Shown: positions 27,402 to 36,558, counted from the first letter of the stretch. The stretch: 64,000 nucleotides of DNA from Hyphomicrobiales bacterium (GCA_900471485.1 UCEU01000002.1:169622-233621); one strand, 5' to 3'. Program-made: numbers and translations. The notes: generated by a model not told the origin, from the sequence alone.

Positions 27402-28934
27402 ATGAATCCACAGATCGCAGCGCAGCCGCTGGTGACCGACCCCCGTCGCCGGCTCATTCTCTTTCTTTTCCTGATGGCCGCCCTTTTCATGGCCACGCTC
27501 GACAACCAGATCGTGGCGACTGCCTTGCCGACGATCGTCGGCGAATTCGGCCAGATCGAACGCTTCGGCTGGATCGGGTCGGCCTATCTGCTGGCCGTCA
27601 GCGCCGTCATGCCACTCTACGGCAAGCTCGGCGATCTCTTCGGGCGCAAATACGTGATGATGGCGGCGATCATCATCTTTACCGTTGGATCGACGCTGTG
27701 CGGTCTGGCGGTATCGATGGATACGCTGATTGCGGCGCGCGTGCTGCAGGGGCTCGGCGGCGGCGGCATCATGGTGTCGATCTTCGCCGTCAATGCCGAT
27801 CTGTTCGAACCGCGCGAGCGCGCGAAATACCAGAGCTATTCCAGCCTCGTGCTCATGGCATCCGGCGCCATAGGCCCAGTCCTCGGCGGGGCGATGAGTG
27901 ATCTGTTCGGCTGGCGCTCGATCTTTCTCGTCAACGTGCCGATCGGAGTGATCGTGATTGCCGGACTGGCCTTCATGCTGCCCTATCGCAAGCCGAACCG
28001 CCGCCCGAAGATCGACTATGCCGGCGCGCTTCTCCTGGCGATGACCACGAGCTGCATCGTGCTTGCCGCCGATGGCAGCCAGCTCTTCGGCTCGCTGGTG
28101 GCGCCCGGCAATCTCGCCATCATCGCGCTCGGCATCGTCTGTGCCATCGTCTGGGTGCTGGTGGAGCGGCGCGCCGCCGAGCCTATCGTTCCGCTCTCGC
28201 TGTTCCGCAACCCGACATTCGGCCTGCTGCTGGTCATGTCGGTCATGAGCGGCGCGATCGGCATCGGTATGGTCAATTACTTCGCGCTGTTCCTGCAGAC
28301 GACGACGGGCCTTTCGCCTTCGGCCGCAGGCGCCTTGTTCATCCTTCTCACCGGCGGCATCGTGTGTGGCTCGCTGTCGGCCGGGCGGATCATCTCGGCG
28401 ACCGGGCGCTACAAGCCCTTCGCGATTGCCAGCCTTTCCACCGGCACCGTCGCTTTCGCGCTGCTGTCGCAAGTGCATGCGGGAACGCCCATCATGATCA
28501 TCGGTGCGATCATGGCGATGCATGGCATCGGTATCGGCCTGGCACAGCAGGTGCCGATCATCGGCGTGCAGAACGCGGCGCCCGCGCGCGATGTCGGCGC
28601 GGCGACCGGGTCGGTGACGCTGTCGCGCATGGGCGGCGCCTCGATCGCGATCTCCATTTACGGGGCCATCGTCGGCTCGCAACTCGGCCGGGCGGGGCTC
28701 TCCATTCCCGGCGTCGAGAACATCGAGCAACTGACGCCGAAGATGATGGCGGCATTGCCGGAAGCGGCACGCCAGGCGGTGGCGGATGCATACGCCAGCG
28801 CTTTCGTGCCGTTGTTCATGACGTCGTGCGGCATCGCCTTCATCGGGCTCGTGGCGGCGCTCATGCTGAAGCCGGTGCAACTGCCCCGCGCAGAAGCTCA
28901 CGCGCCGAAGGCGGCGGCGGAAGCCGCCGAATAA
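27402..28934 (+). CDS. DHA2-family MFS drug exporter (EmrB/QacA type)
   Basis: 510 residues with about 14 membrane segments. Motif A is GKLGDLFGRKYVMM, motif C-like glycine-rich SGAIGPVLGGAM, and the first helix has the DHA2 pattern LDNQIVATALPTIVGEF. A drug:H+ antiporter of the inner membrane. The divergent MarR gene probably controls it in response to substrate. No membrane-fusion partner is adjacent, so it is likely a stand-alone pump. Start codon at 27402 is the first ATG of the frame. Confidence 0.9.
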   Translation: MNPQIAAQPLVTDPRRRLILFLFLMAALFMATLDNQIVATALPTIVGEFGQIERFGWIGSAYLLAVSAVMPLYGKLGDLFGRKYVMMAAIIIFTVGSTLCGLAVSMDTLIAARVLQGLGGGGIMVSIFAVNADLFEPRERAKYQSYSSLVLMASGAIGPVLGGAMSDLFGWRSIFLVNVPIGVIVIAGLAFMLPYRKPNRRPKIDYAGALLLAMTTSCIVLAADGSQLFGSLVAPGNLAIIALGIVCAIVWVLVERRAAEPIVPLSLFRNPTFGLLLVMSVMSGAIGIGMVNYFALFLQTTTGLSPSAAGALFILLTGGIVCGSLSAGRIISATGRYKPFAIASLSTGTVAFALLSQVHAGTPIMIIGAIMAMHGIGIGLAQQVPIIGVQNAAPARDVGAATGSVTLSRMGGASIAISIYGAIVGSQLGRAGLSIPGVENIEQLTPKMMAALPEAARQAVADAYASAFVPLFMTSCGIAFIGLVAALMLKPVQLPRAEAHAPKAAAEAAE

Positions 28935-29000
28935 ACCGAACGACGCGGCCGGCGTCGCCCCTTGCCAGATGCCGGTCGCAACGATACATCTCTCCTCGCT

Positions 29001-29098
29001 CTAACGGGGTGCCTGACATCCAAGGATGTCAGGCTGAGAGGCTTGCAAAAGCTAACCCGCGGAACCTGATCCGGCTAACACCGGCGGAGGGATTAGAC
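29001..29098 (+). promoter_or_regulatory. TPP riboswitch (THI element)
   Basis: Contains the conserved ACGGGGTGCC, then a variable hairpin (TGACATCCaaGGATGTCA), CTGAGAG, ACCCG, GAACCTGATCCGG, and ACCGGCGGAGGGA: all THI-box parts in order. It ends about 57 bases before the thiB start. The gap to the gene has no strong terminator, so control at translation is likely. Confidence 0.95.
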
Positions 29099-29154
29099 GC
29101 GTGACACCAGGCACCGCCCTTTTCCCCTTCAAGAACAACAAGAGGAGAGGTGCC

Positions 29155-30168
29155 ATGATTAGTTTCAAGACATATGCGCTCGTCGCAACCGTTGCATTCG
29201 CAGGCTTTGCCGCCGCCGCGCAGGCCGCGGACAAGACGCTCACCATCTACACCTATGAGAGTTTCACCTCCGAATGGGGGCCCGGCCCCAAGGTAAAGGC
29301 GGCGTTCGAGAAGACCTGCGACTGCACGGTCAGTTTCGTCAGCGTCGCGGATGGCGTTGCGCTCCTTTCGCGTTTGAAACTCGAGGGATCGGGCACCAAG
29401 GCCGATGTCGTGTTGGGCCTCGACACCAACCTCATCACCGAAGCCAAGGCCACAGGGCTGTTCGATGTCAGCGGCGTCGATACCAGCACGCTGAAGGTCC
29501 CCGGCGGTTTCAAGGACGACGTCTTCGTGCCCTATGACTATGGCCACTTCGCCGTGATCTACGACACGCAGACGATCAAGACACCTCCAACGAGCCTTAA
29601 GGAGCTGGTCGATGGCGATCCCGCGCAGAAGATCGTCATCGAGGACCCCCGCACCTCGACGCCGGGTCTCGGCCTGCTGCTGTGGGTCAAGTCGGTCTAT
29701 GGCGACCAGGCGCCGGAAGCCTGGGCGAAGCTCAAGAAGCGCGTGCTGACAGTCACGCCCGGCTGGTCGGAGGCCTACGGCCTGTTCACCAAGGGCGAGG
29801 CGCCGATGGTGCTCTCCTACACGACATCGCCCGCCTACCACATGGTTTCGGAAAACACGGATCGCTATCAGGCGGCCGCATTCTCCGAGGGACACTACAT
29901 CCAGATCGAGGTTGCCGGCCTGATGAAGAACGCGCCGGACAAGGCGCTGGCTCAGGACTTCCTGAAGTTCATGGTGACATCTGGCTTCCAGGACACGATC
30001 CCGACCAACAACTGGATGATGCCTGTGTCGACGACCTCGGAGCCGCTGCCGGATGCGTTCGGCAAGCTGGTCAACCCGTCGAAGACCTTCCTGATGAGCC
30101 CGGATGAGGTCGCCAAGAACCGAAAGGCCTGGATCGACGAGTGGCTGGCCGCCATGAGCATGAACTGA
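29155..30168 (+). CDS. thiB: Thiamine/TPP ABC transporter, periplasmic binding protein
   Basis: 337 residues. The signal peptide ends AAAAQAADK; the mature start [20 protein letters not shown] is characteristic of ThiB. AGAGGAGAGG precedes ATG 29155 and is preferred to the in-frame GTG at 29101. It binds thiamine, TMP and TPP in the periplasm. First gene of thiBPQ, under the TPP riboswitch. Its stop overlaps the thiP start (TGATG). Confidence 0.95.
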   Translation: MISFKTYALVATVAFAGFAAAAQAADKTLTIYTYESFTSEWGPGPKVKAAFEKTCDCTVSFVSVADGVALLSRLKLEGSGTKADVVLGLDTNLITEAKATGLFDVSGVDTSTLKVPGGFKDDVFVPYDYGHFAVIYDTQTIKTPPTSLKELVDGDPAQKIVIEDPRTSTPGLGLLLWVKSVYGDQAPEAWAKLKKRVLTVTPGWSEAYGLFTKGEAPMVLSYTTSPAYHMVSENTDRYQAAAFSEGHYIQIEVAGLMKNAPDKALAQDFLKFMVTSGFQDTIPTNNWMMPVSTTSEPLPDAFGKLVNPSKTFLMSPDEVAKNRKAWIDEWLAAMSMN

Positions 30169-31799
30169 TGCTCTTTACCGCGGTCGAGATACGACGTGCG
30201 ATGACCGGCGGGGCGCTCAGCCTCGCCGGTATCGCGTTTTTCGTCGGTCTGGCGATCGCGGCGCTGCTCGTTTCGGGCGGCGCGTCGTCGATCACGGCGG
30301 CGGTTACCGATCCCTATATCCTCCGTGTGCTGCGCTTCACGCTGTTGCAGGCGCTGCTTTCCACGGTTCTTTCCATTCTCTTCGCGCTGCCGGTGGCGCG
30401 GGCGCTGGCGCGGCAGCCGCGTTTTCCAGGGCGTATCTGGATCATCCGGCTGATGGCCGTGCCGATGGGGTTGCCCGTCCTGATCGGCGCTCTCGGGCTG
30501 ATCGGCATCTGGGGGCGGCAGGGCGTATTGAACGCGTTGCTTCTCAAAATCGGCGTCGCGGAACCGCTCAGCATCTACGGCCTGGGCGGCATTCTTCTGG
30601 CGCATGTGTTCTTCAACATGCCGCTCGCCTGCCGCCTCATGCTTGCGGGGCTGGAGCGGGTGCCGGGGGAATACTGGCTGATGGCGGGCGGGCTCGGCAT
30701 GCGGCCGAGCTCGGTGTTTCGCTTCATCGAGTGGCCGGTGCTCAGGGCCGTCATTCCTGGTATCGCCGGGCTGATCTTCATGCTGTGCGCCACCAGCTTC
30801 ACGCTGGTGCTGATGCTTGGCGGCGGTCCGGCGGCGACCACGATCGAGGTGGCGATCTACCAGTTGCTGCGCTTCGATTTTGATCCCGGCCGCGCGGTCG
30901 CCCTGTCTTTGCTGCAGATCGCGGCCACAGCGGTTATTCTCGGCTTCCTCGCGCTGCTGCCGGGCGCTGGTGACGACGGCGTGACATCGGGAAAACCGGT
31001 CAAGCGCCCGGATGCCGAGATCGTCGGCGTCCGTTTGGCGGATGCGGCGATGGTTATCATCGCGGTTCTGTTCCTGGGCTTGCCGTTGCTCTCCGTCATC
31101 ATCGCCGGGCTGCGCGCGGACCTTGCGAAGCTGGTGATGCAGCCGCTCTTCTGGCAGGCGGCTGGTACGAGCCTTGCCATCGCTCTTTCGGCTTCAGTGC
31201 TGGCGTTGGTGCTTTCCGTGGCCCTGGTACGAGCGCGTCACATGCTTTCGCTGCAGGGGCCGGAGCGTCTGGCGGGCAGGGCGTTCTTCTCGAGTATGGG
31301 GGGCGCGTCGTCGCTGGTGCTGCTGGTGCCACCGATCGTTCTGGCCACCGGCTGGTTCATGGCGCTCAGGGCATTCGGCGATGCCTCGCTCTACGCGCCC
31401 GCTCTGGTCGTCGCCGTCAACGCACTGATGTCGCTGCCCTTCGTCATGCGCATTCTCGAACCCGCCTACCGCATTCACCAGCACCGGACGCAAAGGCTCT
31501 CCGCCAGCCTCGGCATACATGGGGTGAGCCGGCTCTTGCGGATCGACGGGCCGGCGTTGATGAAGCCGCTCTTTACCGCGCTCTCCTTCGCCATGGCGCT
31601 GTCGCTTGGCGATCTCGGCGCGGTGGCGCTGTTCGGATCGGACGGGTTCATCACCCTGCCGTGGCTTGTCTACAGCAGCATGGGCAGCTATCGCACCAAT
31701 GATGCGGATGGTTTCGCCCTGATCCTCGGCCTTGTCTGCTTGTTGCTGACGATTGCCGGCACGATAGGGCAGGCGCAGCGGGAGGCCCGGAATGGTTGA
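30168..31799 (+). CDS. thiP: Thiamine/TPP ABC transporter, permease
   Basis: 543 residues, about 12 membrane helices in two homologous halves, each with an EAA loop (LMAGGLGMRPSSVFRFIEWP and LSASLGIHGVSRLLRIDGPAL). ThiP is a fused permease of the FbpB type, so one chain serves both positions. Start ATG 30168 overlaps the thiB stop by one base; 8-base overlap with thiQ. Imports thiamine from ThiB into the cytoplasm. Confidence 0.94.
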   Translation: MLFTAVEIRRAMTGGALSLAGIAFFVGLAIAALLVSGGASSITAAVTDPYILRVLRFTLLQALLSTVLSILFALPVARALARQPRFPGRIWIIRLMAVPMGLPVLIGALGLIGIWGRQGVLNALLLKIGVAEPLSIYGLGGILLAHVFFNMPLACRLMLAGLERVPGEYWLMAGGLGMRPSSVFRFIEWPVLRAVIPGIAGLIFMLCATSFTLVLMLGGGPAATTIEVAIYQLLRFDFDPGRAVALSLLQIAATAVILGFLALLPGAGDDGVTSGKPVKRPDAEIVGVRLADAAMVIIAVLFLGLPLLSVIIAGLRADLAKLVMQPLFWQAAGTSLAIALSASVLALVLSVALVRARHMLSLQGPERLAGRAFFSSMGGASSLVLLVPPIVLATGWFMALRAFGDASLYAPALVVAVNALMSLPFVMRILEPAYRIHQHRTQRLSASLGIHGVSRLLRIDGPALMKPLFTALSFAMALSLGDLGAVALFGSDGFITLPWLVYSSMGSYRTNDADGFALILGLVCLLLTIAGTIGQAQREARNG

Positions 31800-32508
31800 G
31801 TTGAAGGGCGGCATAGAAATGCGCGACGTCGGGCTGAAGCTCGGCACGCATGATTTTTGCTTCGACTGCCGGCTGCCGGCTGGAGCGGTCATCGCGGTGA
31901 CCGGCGCGTCGGGTGCCGGCAAGTCGACCTTTCTCAATCTCCTTGCAGGCTTCGATGCACCCTCGAACGGGCAGATCATGATCGACGGCGCCGATGTCAC
32001 GCGTAGCCACCCGGCGCAACGGCCGGTGTCGCTGGTGTTCCAGGACAACAATCTCTTCACGCATCTGGATGTCTTCACCAATGTCGGGCTCGGCATCGAT
32101 CCGGCGCTGAAGCTTTCCGCCTCCGATCGATCGGCCATCCCGGCGGCGCTGGAGAAGGTTGGGCTTGGCGGCTTCGAGCGGCGCATGCCGGCGACACTGT
32201 CGGGAGGAGAGCGCCAGCGTGTGGCCTTTGCCCGGGCGCTGGTGCGCAAGCGTCCGGCGCTGCTGCTGGACGAACCCTTCGCGGCGCTCGATCCAGGCCT
32301 GCGCAACGAGATGGCGGCGCTGTTGCTGGATATGCACCGGCAGTCCGGCAACACGGTGGTGATCGTCTCGCATGATCCGGACGAGGTTCGCAGGATCGCC
32401 GATTTCGCGCTGTTTATCGAGGGCGGCAGGATCGCCGTGGCGGCTCCGATCGCGGATTTCGTCGCGCATCGGGACCATCGCGGCCTGGCGCTATTTCTAC
32501 AGGGCTGA
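31792..32508 (+). CDS. thiQ: Thiamine/TPP ABC transporter, ATP-binding protein
   Basis: 238 residues. Walker A GASGAGKST, Q-loop LVFQDNNLFTHL, signature LSGGERQRVAFARAL, Walker B LLLDEPFAALDPG, His-switch IVSHD. This is the ThiQ length. Third gene of the thiBPQ operon, overlapping thiP by 8 bases, indicating translational coupling. Confidence 0.94.
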   Translation: MVELKGGIEMRDVGLKLGTHDFCFDCRLPAGAVIAVTGASGAGKSTFLNLLAGFDAPSNGQIMIDGADVTRSHPAQRPVSLVFQDNNLFTHLDVFTNVGLGIDPALKLSASDRSAIPAALEKVGLGGFERRMPATLSGGERQRVAFARALVRKRPALLLDEPFAALDPGLRNEMAALLLDMHRQSGNTVVIVSHDPDEVRRIADFALFIEGGRIAVAAPIADFVAHRDHRGLALFLQG

Positions 32509-32785
32509 CGAATCTGTGTTCCGTAACGGCACTTTCGCCATAATTTGAGGCGACCGAAGGTTAACCGAAGACGTCGCCAGGCTTGCTAAAATACAACGGC
32601 GCCATATTTAGTCAGAGTCTCGCTATGCAATCGATGCGAAAATCAGTTAGAGCAAAGGCTTACGTTTTCGATTGTGCAGTGCAGAAGCGGGGACGGAACG
32701 CCTCTTGAAATCTATTGAGACCGACTTGGTCGCAAGCGCGCGCCGGCCGAAAAGCACGATGACCCGGAGAACCAGACTGGACAGC

Positions 32786-34303
32786 ATGACGACGTGGAAA
32801 TTGGCCGCGCCTTCCAGTGATGCGTTTTCCGCGGCGGGCCGCTGGGCCCGACGGATGCTGCTCGTCTCCGTTTCGAGCATCGCGCTCTACGGATGCCAGT
32901 CGGCGCTCGAGCAATCCTACCAGCCAAGCGTCGGCCCCTCGTCCAATCCGCAGATCGTCGACGAGGTCCAGAAGAACGATCCGCGTGCCGCCATGGGCGC
33001 GCGCGAACATCCGCGCATCGTTTCGAGTTATGGCGGCGAATACAAGGATGCGAAGACGGAACGTCTCGTGGCGCGCATTGCCGGAGCGCTGACGGCGGTG
33101 TCGGAAAATCCGAGCCAGTCTTACCGCATCACCATCCTCAACTCGCCCGCCATCAACGCCTTCGCGCTGCCGGGCGGCTATCTCTACGTCACCCGCGGCC
33201 TGCTCGCGCTTGCCAACGACGCGTCGGAAGTGGCGGCGGTGCTGTCGCACGAGATGGGTCACGTGACCGCGAACCACGGCATCGAGCGCCAGAAGCGCGA
33301 GGAGGCGGAGGTCATCGCCAGCCGCGTGGTGGCGGAGGTGCTGTCGAGCGATATCGCGGGCAAGCAGGCGCTGGCGCGCGGCAAGCTCAGGCTCGCGGCC
33401 TTCTCCCGCCAGCAGGAACTGCAGGCCGACGTGATCGGCGTGCGCATGCTCGGCGAGGCGGGCTATGATCCCTTCGCAGCGTCGCGCTTCCTGGATTCCA
33501 TGGCCGGCTACAGCCGCTTCATGTCCGTCGATCCCGAGGCCGACCAGAGCCTCGACTTCCTTTCCAGCCACCCGAACTCGGCGCAGCGCATCGAGCTTGC
33601 GCGCGACCATGCCCGCGCCTTCGGGCAGGAGGGCAAGGTCGGGGATACGGGCCGGGATTACTATCTCGACGGCATCGACGGGCTTCTCTATGGCGACAGC
33701 CCCGAGGAAGGTTACGTGCGCGGCCAGACCTTCCTGCACGGCGGGCTCGGCATTCGCTTCGACGTGCCCGAGGGCTTCAAGATCGACAACAAGGTCGAGG
33801 CGGTCATGGCGACCGGCCCCAACGACGTTGCGATCCGCTTCGACGGGGTGGCCGACAGCCAGAACCAGACGCTGACGAACTATATCTCGAGCGGCTGGGT
33901 GACCGGTCTCGATCCGTCGACGATACGGCAGATCACCGTCAACGGCATGGAAGCCGCCACCGCGCGGGCGAGCGCGGACCGCTGGGACTTCGACGTCACC
34001 GTGGTGCGTATCAACTCGCAGATCTTCCGCTTCCTGACGGCGGTGCCGAAGGATAGCCCGGTTCTGGAGCAGACGGCCGATATCCTGAGGGCCAGCTTCC
34101 GGCGCATGACGCCGGAGGAAGCCGCCTCGCTGAAACCGCTTCGCGTGCGTGTCGTCACGGTTCGTCCGGGCGAGAATATCACCACGCTTGCCGCGCGCAT
34201 GATGGGCACGGATCGCAAGCTCGATCTCTTCAAGCTCATCAACGCACTGCCGACCGGCGCTTCCGTTTCGCCTGGCGACCGCGTGAAGATCATCTCCGAA
34301 TAA
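32786..34303 (+). CDS. M48 metallopeptidase lipoprotein with LysM-like C-terminus
   Basis: 505 residues from ATG 32786. A hydrophobic leader with lipobox-like SSIALYGC (Cys37) suggests an envelope lipoprotein. The zinc motif HEMGH is at residues 155-159 with the third-ligand region ELQADVIGVRML, typical of BepA/YfgC-like M48 proteases that look after outer-membrane proteins. The last 60 residues (VVTVRPGENITTLAARMMG...GDRVKIIS) resemble a LysM peptidoglycan-binding module. In-frame ATGs at 32672 and 32759 are possible starts. Upstream 277 bp hold no other gene. Confidence 0.87.
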   Translation: MTTWKLAAPSSDAFSAAGRWARRMLLVSVSSIALYGCQSALEQSYQPSVGPSSNPQIVDEVQKNDPRAAMGAREHPRIVSSYGGEYKDAKTERLVARIAGALTAVSENPSQSYRITILNSPAINAFALPGGYLYVTRGLLALANDASEVAAVLSHEMGHVTANHGIERQKREEAEVIASRVVAEVLSSDIAGKQALARGKLRLAAFSRQQELQADVIGVRMLGEAGYDPFAASRFLDSMAGYSRFMSVDPEADQSLDFLSSHPNSAQRIELARDHARAFGQEGKVGDTGRDYYLDGIDGLLYGDSPEEGYVRGQTFLHGGLGIRFDVPEGFKIDNKVEAVMATGPNDVAIRFDGVADSQNQTLTNYISSGWVTGLDPSTIRQITVNGMEAATARASADRWDFDVTVVRINSQIFRFLTAVPKDSPVLEQTADILRASFRRMTPEEAASLKPLRVRVVTVRPGENITTLAARMMGTDRKLDLFKLINALPTGASVSPGDRVKIISE

Positions 34304-34327
34304 AAAAGGCCCGGTTTGCACCGGGCC
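34302..34327 (-). terminator. Terminator of rpoH2
   Basis: GGCCCGGT, loop TTGC, ACCGGGCC; on the minus strand a TTTTTT tract follows. It lies 28 bases beyond the rpoH2 stop and also just after the M48 stop. Confidence 0.85.
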
Positions 34328-34355
34328 AGTTACATCACTGGGGGAGTAAGCTCGT

Positions 34356-35219
34356 TCAGGCCGATGCGGCCATGTAGGGGTCTGCTGTCACAAGCGCGCT
34401 GCGCAGCTTTTCCATGGCGCGGCTTTCGATCTGGCGCACGCGTTCCTTGGAAATGCCGAGGTCGGCACCGAGTTCTTCAAGCGTCGCGCCGTCTTCGGCC
34501 AGCCGGCGGGCGCTGATGATCTTCATTTCGCGCTCGGTGAGGTGCGTAAGCGCCGAGGCAAGCCACACGCGGCGGCGTTCGCCGTCGATCATGTTGGTGA
34601 CCTGCTCATCGGGCAAGGGTTCGTTGCTGACGAGGAAATCCATCTTCTCGGCGCTGTCGGCATCGCCGGAGACGGAAGGCGCCTGCAGCGACGCATCGTT
34701 GCTGGAGAGCCTGGCATCCATCGTCTGCACGTCGGAGAGGCTGACGCCGAGGGCTGCGGCGATTTCCTGGTGAATGGATTGCAGCGTCAGCTGGGTGTCA
34801 CCCTTGGCAAGCTTGGCGCGCAGGCGGCGCAGGTTGAAGAAGAGCGCCTTCTGCGCGGAGCTGGTGCCGCCGCGCACGATCGACCAGTTTCGCAGGATGT
34901 AATCCTGGATCGAGGCGCGAATCCACCAGCTGGCATAGGTCGAGAAACGGACGTCGCGTTCAGGTTCGAAGCGCGCGGCGGCCTCCAGCAGGCCGACATA
35001 GCCTTCCTGGACGAGGTCGCTCATCGGAAGGCCGAAGTTGCGGAACTTGCCTGCCATCGAGATGACGAGGCGCATATGAGCCATGGCGATCTGGTTACGT
35101 GCACCGCGGTCGTCGTTGTTCTTCCATCTGATCGCGAGGTCATGTTCCTCTTCGCGCGCCAGATAGGGAGCCGCCATTGCAATTTTGATCATGCGCCGGT
35201 CTGCAGACATGTTCTTCAT
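34356..35219 (-). CDS. rpoH2: RNA polymerase sigma-32 family factor (RpoH2 type)
   Basis: 287 residues. Region 2 is present (NQIAMAHMRLVISMAGKFRNFGLPMSDLVQEGYVGLLEAA in parts, RFSTYASWWIRASIQDYILRNWSIVR), with the sigma-32 type 2.4 helix, and region 4 is LTEREMKIISARRL and LGISKERVRQIESRAMEKLR. Rhizobia carry two RpoH paralogues; the short acidic RpoH-box area and the EcfG-type promoter upstream fit RpoH2, the stress-induced one. ATG 35217-35219 follows CAGGAGACCGAG. It has a long leader holding a short ORF. Confidence 0.88.
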   Translation of the reverse strand: MKNMSADRRMIKIAMAAPYLAREEEHDLAIRWKNNDDRGARNQIAMAHMRLVISMAGKFRNFGLPMSDLVQEGYVGLLEAAARFEPERDVRFSTYASWWIRASIQDYILRNWSIVRGGTSSAQKALFFNLRRLRAKLAKGDTQLTLQSIHQEIAAALGVSLSDVQTMDARLSSNDASLQAPSVSGDADSAEKMDFLVSNEPLPDEQVTNMIDGERRRVWLASALTHLTEREMKIISARRLAEDGATLEELGADLGISKERVRQIESRAMEKLRSALVTADPYMAASA

Positions 35220-35319
35220 CTCGGTCTCCTGAACACAGGCGTCGCGCCCGAAAATTGGGAAAAGAATTCTCGTTCCGGGCCGAGGTGGTCCGGATCAAAC
35301 GGATGTCTTGAAGCTATTG

Positions 35320-35354
35320 GGGCCTGATGCTCTGGACGTTTGCGGATCAGGCCC
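35320..35354 (-). other. Hairpin in the rpoH2 leader
   Basis: GGGCCTGAT and ATCAGGCCC, a 9-bp perfect stem with a 17-base loop, 10 bases after the leader ORF stop and about 100 bases before rpoH2. No T tract follows, so it is not an ordinary terminator; it might pause transcription or shield RNA. Confidence 0.5.
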
Positions 35355-35364
35355 TAGTTTAGGC

Positions 35365-35439
35365 TTATGAGCCGGTCAAAAGGCCGGGCGGGACCAGTTT
35401 CTTCATGTTGCCGAGGCTTGGGCAATATTTGGAATGCAT
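35365..35439 (-). CDS. Possible 24-codon leader ORF before rpoH2
   Basis: ATG 35437-35439 to TAA 35365-35367. It opens MHSKYCPSLGNMKKLV and ends LLTGS. A very strong site, GAGGAG, lies 7 bases upstream. It sits between the EcfG-type promoter and rpoH2, so it would be translated from the stress-induced transcript. It may be a true small protein, a leader peptide, or chance; it shows no low-complexity or regulatory codon run. Confidence 0.35.
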   Translation of the reverse strand: MHSKYCPSLGNMKKLVPPGLLTGS

Positions 35440-35523
35440 GATCCGCTCCTCAACGAATGTTTACAGCGATGCGAACATTCGAGGGCATGGAGATTGCCGC
35501 AAGGTTCGCACCTACATCTCAAT

Positions 35524-35548
35524 AACGCGGCAGATCGGCAAAAGTTCC
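35524..35548 (-). promoter_or_regulatory. EcfG (general stress sigma) promoter for the rpoH2 transcript
   Basis: On the minus strand GGAAC (35544-35548), 16 bases, then CGTT (35524-35527), which is the exact EcfG/RpoE2 consensus. It lies about 300 bases upstream of rpoH2. Control of rpoH2 by EcfG-type sigma factors is known in rhizobia, which supports the call. Confidence 0.75.
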
Positions 35549-35551
35549 AAT

Positions 35552-35583
35552 AAAAAAACCCGGCTCGAAGGCCGGGTTTTTTT
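35552..35583. terminator. Bidirectional terminator beside carD
   Basis: A7-CCCGGC, loop TCGAAG, GCCGGG-T7. It lies 23 bases beyond the carD stop, and its A/T tracts on both sides fit termination in both directions. Confidence 0.9.
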
Positions 35584-35605
35584 GGTAGGTAAAACAGAGC
35601 TTTGA

Positions 35606-36181
35606 TTAAGCTGCTTCTTCTTCCTGAGCTTCGTCCTCGTCGATGGCCTTGCCACGCTTCGGACCCTTGTTGAGATTGGTCTCGACAAGGCGAACGGCTT
35701 CGGTTTCGGACATCTTGTTCACGGCTGCGATCTCGCGTGCCATGCGGTCGAGGGCAGCTTCGTAAAGCTGGCGCTCGGAATAGGACTGCTCCGGCTGGTT
35801 TTCAGCGCGGTAGAGGTCGCGCACGACTTCAGCGATCGAGATCAGGTCGCCGGAATTGATCTTGGCATCATATTCCTGGGCACGGCGGGACCACATGGTG
35901 CGCTTGACGCGCGCCTTGCCCTGCACAACCTTCAAAGCTCGTTCGACGAAGTCGGTTTCGGACAGCTTGCGCATGCCGATGCTCATGGCCTTGGCGACCG
36001 GCACCTTGAGACGCATCTTGTCCTTGTCGAAATCGATCACGAAAAGTTCGAGCTTCATGCCTGCAACTTCTTGCTCTTCGATAGCGGTGATGGTACCGAC
36101 GCCATGTGCGGGGTACACGATCGATTCACCGGTCTTGAAGCCGTGACGGGCGGAAGAAGGTTTTTTCTGCTGGGTCGTCAT
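35606..36181 (-). CDS. carD: CarD-family transcriptional regulator
   Basis: 191 residues from ATG 36179-36181 (MTTQQKK). The N-terminal RNA-polymerase-interacting Tudor-like domain is clear (FKTGESIVYPAHGVGTITAIEEQ) and is followed by the helical DNA-binding part (MWSRRAQEYDAKINSGDLISIAEVVRDLYR). CarD proteins bind the beta subunit of RNA polymerase and stabilise open complexes at many promoters. TTG 36188-36190 is an alternative start. The tail is acidic (EDEAQEEEAA). Confidence 0.93.
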   Translation of the reverse strand: MTTQQKKPSSARHGFKTGESIVYPAHGVGTITAIEEQEVAGMKLELFVIDFDKDKMRLKVPVAKAMSIGMRKLSETDFVERALKVVQGKARVKRTMWSRRAQEYDAKINSGDLISIAEVVRDLYRAENQPEQSYSERQLYEAALDRMAREIAAVNKMSETEAVRLVETNLNKGPKRGKAIDEDEAQEEEAA

Positions 36182-36207
36182 TCTAATCAAAAACTCCCTG
36201 TTACGCT

Positions 36208-36262
36208 TCCGGCAGTGCCGGAGCCGGGTCAGTCAGGCCCGGATGAGACGGTAGGATCCGTC
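36208..36262 (-). promoter_or_regulatory. Three stacked hairpins in the carD leader
   Basis: GACGG-6-CCGTC (36247-36262), CCGGG-9-CCCGG (36224-36242) and TCCGG-5-CCGGA (36208-36222) follow one another within 55 bases and end 27 bases before the carD start. This is a structured 5' leader; whether it regulates carD is unknown. Confidence 0.4.
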
Positions 36263-36423
36263 GGGTGACTTACTTCTGGTCCCACCGGACAGAAGCAAAC
36301 ATGTTCAGGCGCGCGATTTTCTGACCTCACAGCCCAAGGCGTTGATATGTCACGGAAACCGCGTGTGGATTTGTGTTGCTTTCGTGGTGGTTTGGGGCAA
36401 GCGATATGCCGCAAATGGATCAG

Positions 36424-36441
36424 TGTGATAAACCTATCACA
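36424..36441. promoter_or_regulatory. Palindrome TGTGATA-4-TATCACA upstream of carD
   Basis: A perfect 7-4-7 palindrome about 240 bases upstream of carD and downstream of fdxA. It has CRP/FNR-like half-sites (TGTGA/TCACA) but with spacing 8 rather than 6. The rest of the 36182-36575 gap holds only the carD leader hairpins and the fdxA terminator. Confidence 0.4.
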
Positions 36442-36537
36442 AAAATATGAGGAAATCAATAATTTACTGCGACTGAGTCATGCGGGCAACACATGCCACC
36501 CATATGCCTCAAGCAGGTTCAGGCGCGTCTGGCGCGC

Positions 36538-36558
36538 GAAAAAGCCGTTTCCCGGCTA
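36538..36558 (-). terminator. Terminator of fdxA
   Basis: On the minus strand AGCCG, loop GGAAA, CGGCT, then TTTTT; 18 bases after the fdxA stop. Confidence 0.7.

Noticed and set aside
27285..28901. Upstream extension of the MarR reading frame to 717 codons
   Set aside because: The extension runs antisense through the MFS gene and the operator; MarR proteins are about 150-180 residues.
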